Source: Mnemiopsis leidyi (taxonomy: Eukaryota; Ctenophora; Tentaculata; Lobata; Bolinopsidae). From it: a stretch of DNA of 64,000 nucleotides. The notes beneath the pieces were generated by a model, which saw only the letters and a program-made list of their open reading frames with translations, did not search any database and was not told where the DNA came from. Shown piece after piece: positions 22,893 through 34,002 of this stretch; positions within the stretch are counted from its first letter, which is position 1, and each line of letters starts with the position of its first letter. The stretch spans positions 52,054-116,053 of the forward strand of contig JH153345.1 of NCBI GenBank assembly GCA_000226015.1, in the 5' to 3' direction. The translations under genes were made by a program, and so were the position numbers.

Positions 22893-24650
22893 CAAAGTAA
22901 AGTAGTATAGTCATTGCGAAGTATAAAGTAGTGTTGTGAAAACCGGCATAAACACAAGAACTTTAGGATAAGTTTGAGGGTTGTAACAAATGAAACCATT
23001 CATATGCAGAGATTATATATAGATTATGATATTTTTAAATATATAGATCAGTTTACACGCATCAACCGTGGATGATGATACTATGATTCATTGGATTTGA
23101 ATCTTAAATGATTTATAGCGATATCGACACATTTTTAGTAGGTCTACTATAGGGTCATATTGATTTTTCGCTTCAAAGTTTAAACGCTAAATGTGCTTAA
23201 TTTTAGAAACAGAACTGAAATAAGTACCTTGAATTTGAATTGGTACGGTGATGCAGTGCGATATCCAAGTACTATTCTATTGTTAAGGTGGAAAATACAC
23301 AAGTCTTACTTCCATTATGTAGCTGAATCGGATGACCCACAAACGAAGCAAGTTTGGAAAGTAACACTGGAAGTTCTCTTTAGGAATAGGCATTGATTTC
23401 AATACTGATTTATTAAAAAATTATTTCTAATGGACCATATGATAACATAAAAACTATTGTCTTACAGTTTAACCTAAGTCTATACATCATGTTGGTTAAA
23501 AATGGCAAGATGGCTGAAATGAAACAACTTGCTAAGTTGAGAAAGCATCCTCAAAGCACCAAGATTTTCAGGTATAAAGGGATGTTACTGCAGAGGATGC
23601 ATTAAAAACGTGAACAGATTAACATCAACTTTTAGTTAAAGCATCTATATATAAGACAAAATACTTCATTTATCATCGGGATAACTTCTTTACTTTCAAT
23701 TCCAGGAAGACTGATCCGCCAAACCAACTTTAAGCCAATTCCTATAAAGCATCTGCACCAAATTAGGATCAATTAACAAGCCCTATTTCCCTGTAAAAGT
23801 AATTTTCAAAAGATAGCCAACATGTAAGATGAATTTGCTTCAATTCTTGGAATCATGGCTATCTAACGATGCACAAGAAGCAGTGATAAGTGTGGGCATG
23901 TCAAATGCAGTTCGTATACCTGCTTCATCATTGTAAACCAAAAATATTATTCAGACAAAATTGCGATAAGTTATCAGATCGAACTAAACTGTTTTCGCCA
24001 ACACAAATAAACAAACTCTGTTTATTTGCAAGGATAAGCTACAGGTTCCACTGTTACCAGTTAGCTATACAGATCCCTGAAATGTTACTTTTCTTCGCTA
24101 CTTCGTAGAGTTTATCCGCAGAGTCGGAAGCTTTACAGTGAACGTTTATATTATATTTTTGATAGGGATGGCAAGGGCAAGCAGCTTAACGGTCACTTTG
24201 TGCATAAATTTCTATCTTAAACGACTCAAAGCTCAAAACGTATCGATTCATCCACGGTAAATGTATGGAAACCGTTCATGGTTACCTGTAGAACTATGAG
24301 GCTATAATAAGCTAAATATTTCATATGCCGCCAGGATGTCAAGGCATGGAAAACTTAGTTGCTACAACTTATATCTGTCTCTCTCTCTGGCACGTGCTTA
24401 AAATTAGTCTAATATGAAACATTTAGCTTTTTTACAATTCTAATTTATTCAAAACGTATATTTTATAAGAACGGATGTGCTAGAGAAACTACAAATAAAC
24501 CAAGTAAGCTTTTACAAAAAAAACGAGAGCATAGAACTAACACTAACAGTGAGGTTTAAGATTGTCTTAAAACAGCACGGTTAAGGATTGCCCAAGAGTG
24601 GAGCGTATGTAATGGGTTAATGTTTGTCCTTTGTAAGATCACACTTCTCG

Positions 24651-24668
24651 CGAGAGAGAGCGAGAGAG

Positions 24669-24719
<51 letters not shown>

Positions 24720-25057
24720 NNNNNNNNNNNNNNNNNNNNNNNNNNNNNNNNNNNNNNNNNNNNNNNNNNNNNNNNNNNNNNNNNNNNNNNNNNNNNNNNN
24801 NNNNNNNNNNNNNNNNNNNNNNNNNNNNNNNNNNNNNNNNNNNNNNNNNNNNNNNNNNNNNNNNNNNNNNNNNNNNNNNNNNNNNNNNNNNNNNNNNNNN
24901 NNNNNNNNNNNNNNNNNNNNNNNNNNNNNNNNNNNNNNNNNNNNNNNNNNNNNNNNNNNNNNNNNNNNNNNNNNNNNNNNNNNNNNNNNNNNNNNNNNNN
25001 NNNNNNNNNNNNNNNNNNNNNNNNNNNNNNNNNNNNNNNNNNNNAGAGAGAGAGAGA
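24651..25057. repeat. (GA)n microsatellite with assembly gap
   Basis: GAGA repeats run into 325 undetermined bases (24720-25044) and resume after them. The true array length is unknown. The ER and SL repeat reading frames across it are artefacts. Confidence 0.95.
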
Positions 25058-25716
25058 TGGGAAGAAAGAGCACAGTGTATGTAAGTAGAGAAGTAGGTAC
25101 AAGTGATTTACATCTCATGTAAGGCCTGTCGGTCCGAGAGAGACAAGAGGATAGTGGGATCCAGGCATGAGCCCGATTGCTACAGCACTGTGGAGCTACT
25201 AAGACAGTGAGACAGTGAGACATCAAATCCTTTTGATCTGAACTTGACCATTCTTCTTTTCCTGGAGAATCTGTTGGAGTACACGAGATTATAGGTTTAG
25301 AAGTGCGCATAAATGTTTACAATTATGTGAGATTTAAGAAGCCTCCTGACTCCATATCTACATATGAATGCCTGCTTTCATTGCCTTGCCTTCATTGCAC
25401 ACTAATAATACAATTGCAAGCATGTGAATATCATTCCAGTCTGTATCATATGGGGGCGAATGGTATTGTTTCAGGAATTAAGATTGGCTTTACTGTGGTG
25501 AAAATTTTTCTACAGAATAAAATGTCGGATTTCTATGATAATTTAGATTTAATTACAATTATAAACCATCATCAACCATTGTTAGATTGAATATCTAACG
25601 GACTTGCCAGTCAGGTATACTAGTGGCCACGCCAACTAAAATTTTACATTTTGATGTAAAAAATGATGAAAATTGGCATCGAAACGCAAATAAGAGATCC
25701 ATTAATTAGTAAAAAC

Positions 25717-28700
25717 TCAAGTCTTGATTGTTTCCAAATCTTCCTCTTCCCATATTATGAAATTATCTGTTTCACGGGCAACTCTAAGTTGCTCTATCAT
25801 CTTTTGTTCCAGTAAACGCTTTTCTTCATCATATCTGAAAAATATCCTGTTAGAAGTGTACCTTTTTTAACAAGTTTTTGATAGTCTTTTTGATAGGCTT
25901 AAGATAGACGAAGATAACAAAACGCATGTTTAAAATGGTGGCAACTAGCGTTTCCGAAAAAAAATATTGACTTACGAGCTAGAGAATTTGCTGACAATAA
26001 TCGTCATAGGAAGGGCGAGGATAACGATACCCATGACAACGACGAGACTACCGAATATTCTGCCGAGGTGAGTGCGAGGAGCCACGTCGCCGTAACCAAC
26101 CGTCGTTATGGTAACAACAGCCCACCAGCAGCCCTGCATGCGGACTTGTCATTGATCTTGGGCGGTTTGATATTGGACATGAAGTGAATCTAGATTATTC
26201 ATGGCAGATCATTGCATATGCCAGAATGGATGATTAATTGACGAAAGCCAATATTGCAATAAAGGATTGATAAGACGTTTTGATCGGATACTATAATAGT
26301 ATGATTAAGTTTGTTACCACAAGAATTGAGTTGAAATAAATTTCATCTTTTTCACTTTCTGCTGAGGGACTGTCACTTTCTATGTAATACATTATCGTAC
26401 CACAGGATAGAACAAAGATTAATATCAGTAGCAAGAGAACCAAAAATTCTTTAGCGGCACCGGAAATGACCTAAAATTTATCAACAGTATAAAAACTCAA
26501 TGTCGAATTAAGTATCTGATGCACATTTTGATAATTTTCATTGAAGTAAAATTTTTGCACATTTAGTCCAGAGTTTTGTTGACTTAAAAGAATGTTAAAG
26601 GATTGATTATGACCATAGTCAAATTTCTCATGGTCATATTTCATAGTCTTAGTTTTGATTTTAGGAACACTTTTGTGTAATCGTGGAATAGTGTCCATCT
26701 TACCCATGATCATAGGGCAAATACCAGTATTCCGGGGTGTCGGGTGGACACTGGACACTTGTCTGTACTCACCTTCATTACTACAATAAGTTCCTTAGAG
26801 TGCCGCACAAATTTGAATATCCTGATGATTCTAAAAGTTCTGCAAACTCGAAGTGCAACATAGCCATGCTGTTTGTCAGAATCTGAGGTTTGTGATAGGA
26901 GATCGGCAAAGAGACCGATGAAAAAAGGTAGGATTGATAATATGTCCATGATGTGCATTGGTAGTGTAAGAAACTTTAGCATGTTCTTCCAGGAAATAAG
27001 ACGTAGAAATAGGTCAACACTGAAAAGTAAGAATACATCTGATAGACATTGTAAGTTTATAATTCGTCATTGTCATAGATTACCATTGTCATAACTTATG
27101 CTGTTGCTTATAGGGACTAACCTGAAGAAAGCAATGACAAGAGAATCTAGAATTAGGAAGAAGAGATATAGAGGTTCGCTATCATCTGAGAAGTAAATCC
27201 CAATTTCAGGCACAGTCTCCAAAACAAGTAGCGATAACGAGATACAGATGAACACAATGTCCACAACTGCCCAAACAAATGCTCCTTTTGAATAGTGAGG
27301 ATTGTTTACAAATTCCCTGATCTGCAGAAGGTTTTGTTTTGGGTAATATGGTAATCTGTATGATAACTAAAAGAGGTAAAGCGTAAAAATGCATGAAGCA
27401 AAAAGAATTAAACAAAAACACCTATATGACCAATATGTAAATTTATCACAACTCTTCATGGGAAAACTCACTTTTTGCTTGGCAGATGTAGGAACTAACA
27501 TTTTCTTGGAGGCTTGCTCAACGTCAGCAAAAATCTTATCCAAAGAAATCTTGTAAAATTCCAACTCATTGTTGACGATATCCTCATCGATATTTGTAGG
27601 AGGTTTAAAGACTCCCTTGGACTGGTAAAAGTAAAGAATGGCATCAAACATGGATCTATTCCTGAAAACATGACGTCTGATTTACTGATCAAACATGGAT
27701 CTATTCCTGAAAACATGACGTCTGATTTACTATCAAACATGGATCTATTCCTGAAAACATGGCGTCTGATTTACTATCAAACATGGATCTATTCCTGAAA
27801 ACATGACGTCTGATTTACTGCTACTCAAGTACTCAGTATATGGTAAAAGTACAGAATGGCATCAAACATGGATCTATTCCTGAAAACATGACGTCTGATT
27901 AACTGCTACTCAAGTACTCAGTATATGGTAAAAGTACAGAATGGCATCAAACATGGATCTATTCCTGAAAACGTGCCGTCTGATTTACTGCTACTCAAGT
28001 ACTCAGTATATGGTAAAAGTACAGAATGGCATCAAACATGGATCTATTCCTGAAAACATGACGTCTGATTTACTGCTACTCAAGTACTCAGTATATAGAT
28101 AAATTCTCGATAAAAACTACGTCGATTAATTCAATTGCATTGTCTACAAAGTTAATCGAAATTAAGTCTTACAATTTCAGTATGAATGTCTGAGGAGGAC
28201 AGAAAAAGAAGTACCTGTTGAAGTAATACATTCCCAACTGAGGATGAAAGAAATCCTCTCGCTCTGATGAACCCAGTAAAGTTTCAGGGAAGTAAGCCAA
28301 GGTGGACTCTTTGGTCGTGTAAACTGAACCGCAAACGTTGATATGTATCAGCTTATCCTTCCTTCTGACCTAGGGTTTGTTATCGTGTGGATCGTTGAGT
28401 CGTAGGTTCACGGTTGATAAAAAGTAAAGGCAAATCTATCTTTAAAGAACAAAAAAACTTCTATGTACCAAAAGCTTCCAAAAGTTGAAAAATGATAACA
28501 CGGTATTTGATATTCAGCATTAAGCTGTTTAATATTTAAAAATCTTGACATCGAGCTGAAATAGAGAAATTCATTGATCGACTTAGCTTGGTCTAAGTTC
28601 TTCTTATATTATGAAGAGGTGCAATGGGTGGACTGGTGAAGTGATCAGGAAGGAGGGAGAATGAAGAAAGGATGGAGGAGGGTGGATCGACCGGCCGAAG

Positions 28701-29115
28701 GTCAGTGCTAGTAAGTATGTATATACTAATTAAAAATCTCTGCTGTTAGTCCAAACAATAAGAAAAAACATACTTTTTTGTGCACCTCATTCTCTTCCAG
28801 GGATATAGAACACGATTCATCGACATGATTGTTGTTTGCTTTCTCTTGATCCGGTTCATGTCCATCGTGTTTGAAAGGAAAGTTGTTCATGGGCAGGATC
28901 TCACTGTCCTTGGATCTTGTTAATGATAGACGATTGCGATATGCCCAATTCTTTTCAACAATCTGATCTCAATTCTCACTGCTTTTTTCCTATTATTTTG
29001 AAGTAACATAAAATTAACAAATTTTTCTGATAAATAAACATTCAAAAAACTCTTACCTCCGATGATTTGAATTAGGCCCCGCTGCAAACCCACTATCATT
29101 AGTGCTGATATCCAT
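25717..29115 (-). CDS. Voltage-gated K+ channel subunit, Shaker-type, silent-subunit-like gate
   Basis: Nine exons (29057-29115, 28774-28915, 28215-28369, 27422-27661, 27122-27355, 26773-27019, 26318-26470, 25976-26133, 25717-25834) give 501 aa with phases that all close. The T1 tetramerisation domain lies at about 71-170 (LIHINVCGSVY, YFPETLLGS, FDAILYFYQSKG). S1-S3 occupy about 223-310. S4 at about 332-352 (ALRVCRTFRIIRIFKFVRHS) carries basic residues at the usual spacing. S5, a pore helix with WWAVVTITTVGYGD (filter 421-426) and S6 follow. The S6 gate motif, PVP or PIP in conducting Kv channels, is PMT (452-454), so the second proline is missing, as in vertebrate Kv5/6/8/9 silent subunits. 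The protein sits in the plasma membrane and may act only in heterotetramers. The start at 29115 relies on a short first exon spliced at GGAG|GTAAGA; the next in-frame Met is at 28890. Confidence 0.88.
27620..28095 (-). repeat. Seven-copy tandem array of K+ channel exon 4 splice acceptor
   Basis: On the minus strand, GTTTTCAG|GAATAGATCC recurs with the exon position at 28049, 27964, 27879, 27794, 27750, 27706 and 27661; in the 27964 copy the run before the acceptor reads CGTTTTCAG. Spacing is 85, 85, 85, 44, 44 and 45 bp. Only the last copy continues into the full exon. The 85-bp units carry the first 13 codons of the exon (NRSMFDAILYFY, then divergence), while the 44-bp units carry fewer. All six upstream copies lie in the intron before exon 4. 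Confidence 0.93.
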
Positions 29116-30123
29116 GCTTTCATACTTGATGGTTTATTCTCATTATAAGTCAGATACAAAAAATGAAGATAGATCCACAAATCGTAGAAAATTTGTCAGA
29201 AAAGCTGTGTTACGATGAATAAAACAATCATTTTAAAACGGAACATTTAAACTACATTAATTGGCTAATTGCCCCAAATTCGCAAACACACGAACACCAA
29301 ATCGGGAGCAAACAATACTGAAAGGGTCGCCTGACCTGAAAGTTTGAGTGGAAAGAAATTCACTGATCTCCAATTGAGTAGGAAACACAAGCGGAGCTAC
29401 TGAATGAGGGTATTGTCCAAGAATTTCCTGATTCGTTCCCTCCTCAATTGTCCAAGCTTGTAGTATCTTAGTATTGCACGGGCTTGTCGAGGGCCGTGCC
29501 AGCAAATATACTAGCATATCACTTTTCTGACAATAAAAGCGATCGCGAATCATATCTGGGCTATTCGGAGAAACCGATTGAACTGATTCTACCTTGAAAG
29601 GTGATGGTAATCTTGGAATAAAAACCAATATAATTTTGCGAGGTTTGGACTATTGTTGATCTTGAAATAATGAAGACTTGCCCATACAGTCATACTGTAG
29701 ACATAAAAGCTCCAAGATTGAGCTAATATATAAAATTCAAGTTTCTCTGAAGGTTGTCATAGATCAGGTATTCTAATATTAGTCGTCAGACTCAGAGGTA
29801 ATAATACTATAATATTTTTCCGTGTGGACAATCTAGATTATTAACTCGAAACTCTGAACCATCTATCAGTGCCAGAGGACTGAGAATCCTTCGAAAGTTT
29901 GCAAAACATTCTATCTAATACTCGGGTTCGACGTGAACTATCTATAGTACGATAAAGAAGAGAAACCTACATAAACGTTAATTAACGGTATGAAATATAC
30001 TCTCAAGTATAGTAGTCCAATATAGCAGTATAGCAATATAGCGATAGATGGATAGAGCATTTGTTTACAAACAATGCAATACATCCAGCCTGAGCATAGC
30101 AACCAATTCACTTAAATCCTCAG

Positions 30124-30190
30124 GTTATCATACTTTAATATTTTGGTTATCATACTTTAATATTTTGGTTTTCATACTTTAATACTCTAA
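30124..30190. repeat. 22-bp tandem repeat, three copies
   Basis: The unit is TTATCATACTTTAATATTTTGG with small changes in the third copy. Confidence 0.85.
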
Positions 30191-31186
30191 TTTTCATCCT
30201 TCTTTCAATCTTTAGGGTAAGTTCCTCACCTTAGCCGATCTTATTGCAAAGCATAGAACCTGTCAATCTTGCGATGAGTAGAAATTAGAAATGAAATTAG
30301 AATTATAAATATCATTACATGCTAATAATGTCATATCGGCATATTAAAAGCCTCCAGATCCAAATTCCATAATCAGTCCATTTTCATTCGTTTGGTTCCA
30401 ATATCGGGCCATACTCAACGTTAGATTAAATAAGTAAGAATTAAGAAATGATAGTTCTTCCAAATCTGAGTTATAATGTATTATATCATTATGATTATTT
30501 TTCCTACCACATGTGACATACGACACCATTTGAAATGAATAACTTTATTTCGATACTTTGCGATGCATGACGAGTGCATTATATTCCTGGTAAATTTAGA
30601 CGTAAACCGTTGTCAGGGTGACGTGGGCATGTTTGCACGATCAAATTTCGTTTATATGTCGTTAATCGGGCACGCTACTTAGCCCTACTGGCATGAGGTT
30701 CACTGCAGAAACTTTGCTAAGTTTACTTTCATGGTAATTATGACACATGTTCCGGTTTAAACTCAATCATGTTTTCAGCAATTCATTTCAATTAAACTTT
30801 TAAGTTTTAACAGCTATTTTCAAGATCCGCCACTCTAGCTAACTCAAAACAAGAAGCATATCGAGCCTAACTTATATGCTACGACAATGTACATTGTTTT
30901 ACTGCTTGCTTGCCGGATAGCAGACATTCGTTTATAAAACCGCATTTTCTATTTTTTGTGTGCCCTTTATTGATTGCTGATCGCGGTTGCTTTTGTGGCT
31001 CGTCCTTCTGTTCCTATTTGCTTGTATGGCGTAGAATATGGAGCTAGATTTACTAGAGGCTGAAAATTACAATCATTCGCATTTCTGCCGCCCTCGCATT
31101 TTAGTTGCAGTGTTATGTAAGATCTTTATCCGTCATGACTCATGTGAGATTGATTTCCGTTAATTACTGCCGTTTTTAATTTGCAC

Positions 31187-31363
31187 AGAATATCAGACTA
31201 GAATTTATAGTTGTATGAATATCTGACTAGAATTTATAGTTGTATGAATATCTGACTAGAATTTATAGTTGTATGAATATCTGACTAGAATTTATAGTTG
31301 TATGAATATCTGACTAGAATTTATAGTTGTATGAATATCTGACTAGAATTTATAGTTGTATGA
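31187..31363. repeat. 29-bp minisatellite, six copies
   Basis: The unit begins AATATCTGACTAGAATTTAT and ends AGTTGTATG. Copies are almost identical, which implies recent amplification. No gene is adjacent. Confidence 0.95.
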
Positions 31364-34002
31364 AGATACATGACCGTTAGTCTCCCAACTATCGTAGCCT
31401 AAGAGCCGTGCGTAATAACGCCCCAACGTAGTGAGTGGAATTTCACCGGTGGAAGACTGCCGAAGTCTCAGGCCGTACCAATAATTGGTGTTTCGATAAT
31501 GGACCTTGAGATTAACTTGGGTGATATTGATTTTTTAGCTCGAATCAAATTATCACATATAAAGTCCGGGACGGTATTATAACATGAAAAAACAAGAAAT
31601 CATGCTATTGTGTGTAGACTCAAGACAACTGCCCTGTTTCCTAGCTATAATATGTATGACAAGAAATCCTGTCATTGTGTGAAGACAACCGCCTGCATGC
31701 ACATCTTTACCGATCGCGGTTCATTTCAGGACTCAGGACTGCTCAAGCTAAATATACAGCTATCGAAAGACTGTGTGCGACTGTAAATTCGACCACCTTG
31801 AGCGGCGATGGTTGAGTCAGATAGGACTAGTCTTTTGTATAATCAATCAGTTAGTTTGTAGTAAGACCACTTTTTTGTCTGATACTTTAATTCGTGTATT
31901 TTTTGTGTCTAAATTGTAATTGTCGATTGATCGATGCAAGAGTCTTTACAAATTGGAAAACCTTTATCTTAGGACTCCAGTCTTTATCTTAAGACTCCAG
32001 TCTTTATCGAACCGTGGCTTCAATAAATTTCGGAGTTTATGACAGTTCTTTGTTTGCACAATTTATATTATTGATTATTGTACTGTTTTGAGTCATCCAC
32101 AACAAAAAATGAGTAATCCAAATTCTTTAAGAACGTTTTACTATACCACCTGTCTTAACACTACGACAACGACAATATCCTATTAAAACGTTTTGCTTGA
32201 CTTGCATGTGGATACGGCCTGCTGGGCTTGAAAAACGTGCTGGAAAATCCTTCCTTTGAAATTGTCGAGCAAACTTTAATATTATTTCTTTTCACACACC
32301 AGAGATATGTCGTAGCTGACTTTTAATAATTCTCACTAGAGTGATAGGTAGCTTCCGCTCAGAGAGCACGAATTAATGCCAATATTTCCAATAAAAGGTA
32401 GACCGTGTCTTTTGAAATATATCAACTTCAATAACAATTATCTATTCCTAATTGAGAATGTGCATTTCTTATTGCTCGATCACAATCAAAGCAATGAGTT
32501 GTAAAGCAATATAGTGAAAGTTTCCTGCTTGGCGTCAAATCACGCTGGATAAAAACCGTCTGTACCTATAATACAGTCTGTTGATAACATGCACGCTTCT
32601 ATATTATCTTGATACAGTTTATCTTAAATATGCAAAAATTCTATCCGTCGTGTATTTAAAACGTTTTTCTGCTTCAGTTGATCACGTCTGGTGAGACATT
32701 AACGGCAGTTGAAAATGTATTGATTTTAACAAATCTCTTCTTTCAACGTAATGAATGGCAAGTGATCCATGTTTCCGAGTCGAATTTAATCGCATGGTAG
32801 CACTTAAGTTTAATTCAGTATGACCGGTATTTCGTCGTCCCCCGCCATTTTGTGAAGCTCGGAGTCACATAATAATGTTTTTTCCAGGAGATCCGAAACT
32901 TTGCAGTGAAAAACAAAACACAAGTTCGTGTAGGAGGTTGATGATTGCCCTGCTTGCAAGGAGTCTAACAATCGAAACTGCATGTGCCGCCGTCAGTATA
33001 GATTCTGAAATCAAAATTGCTTTCTCTAGAATTCTCAATCGCAATGCTTGTTATGGCCATTGAAAAACATAATATACTGAAAGGTGTACCGAAGCGAAGA
33101 GCATAACTTGACTTGGCGCTTCTAGTTGTAGTTGCTGTAAGTGTCAGAATATTAACAGGGCAACAGAGCTACGACAGCTCTTACGATATCAGTAATTACT
33201 CAAATTGTAAATCGTTTCCAAGACGACCGGAAAGCTTTTAGTGAGATGAGTAAAAGCCTAGTTTGTCGTTAGGTAAATCTTTAACGTTAGGTATTGCTGT
33301 GATAGTATTATTGTGCTTTATTTTGCAAAAACGTAGTACTGGTTCCTACAACCCTACTAGTTCCCACAACTTTATTGGTTTCTAACCCATTGCCAGTAAA
33401 ACCCGGAGGACGTTTCTTAACTGTCATCTTTCAACTTTGATGGCAAGATATTCCAACTGTTGAAAAAGGCATAATAGAAGTAAAATTAAGATTGTGCCTG
33501 CCTATTTACAAATACAAGCATACTTCGGCACTCTATCGAGTTTGTTTATGTCACTCAATTTGTGTTAAAGTCGACTTCCACACGCCTGCTTAACTTATAT
33601 TGGTTCCAAACTTATTGCTCAAGAGGACAATGCAGCGAGGAGTTGCCATCGTCGTTTTGTTGAGCAATTAATATGATATCGACTATCGATTTGTCGTTAA
33701 ACTCAAAATCAACCCCTAATGGGTCCCATGAGGGGTGCACTTTTGTGCGATAAAGTACCATTAGGGTCCCATTAGGGTACCACTAGGGTTCTAACCTAAT
33801 GCTAAGGAAAGTTAAACGTTAGTCGAGGGTTGAGTCGAAAGTTAAACTTGACACGTGACAGCATTTCTCGGCATAAATTGGTCAAACATTTTCGGCATCT
33901 TCTCGCGAGTAGATAGAAATAAAACATTAAAAAATAAAAAATTAACAAAAAAGTGACATTTAACAACAAAAAACTTACCCAGTAGCTGGTCCACGTGTAA
34001 AA

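Larger units (their letters stand above)
21960..25716. other. Intergenic region with repeats, no recognised gene
   Basis: Contains the tyrosinase upstream region, a 49-50-bp minisatellite (22733-22892) and a large GA microsatellite with an assembly gap. An open stretch at 22254-22526 on the minus strand (90 aa) opens at TTG and has no recognisable domain. Nothing else coding is seen. Confidence 0.5.
29116..34002. other. Intergenic region between the K+ channel and TPR genes
   Basis: The two genes are divergent, so both promoters should lie here. An open stretch at 29257-29628 (-, 123 aa) opens at TTG and shows no known domain. A 22-bp repeat (30124-30190) and a 29-bp repeat (31187-31363) are present. 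A TTAGGG-containing stretch occurs at about 33715-33815. No other gene is recognised. Confidence 0.5.

Noticed and set aside
29257-29628. 123-aa open frame, minus strand, upstream of the K+ channel
   Set aside because: It has no ATG start, no domain and no splice-consistent link to the channel gene. It might be a relic but cannot be supported.
33715-33815. Interstitial telomere-like TTAGGG repeats
   Set aside because: Only a few TTAGGG/CTAGGG units occur, irregularly spaced and mixed with palindromic CCCATTAGGG; not a telomeric array.
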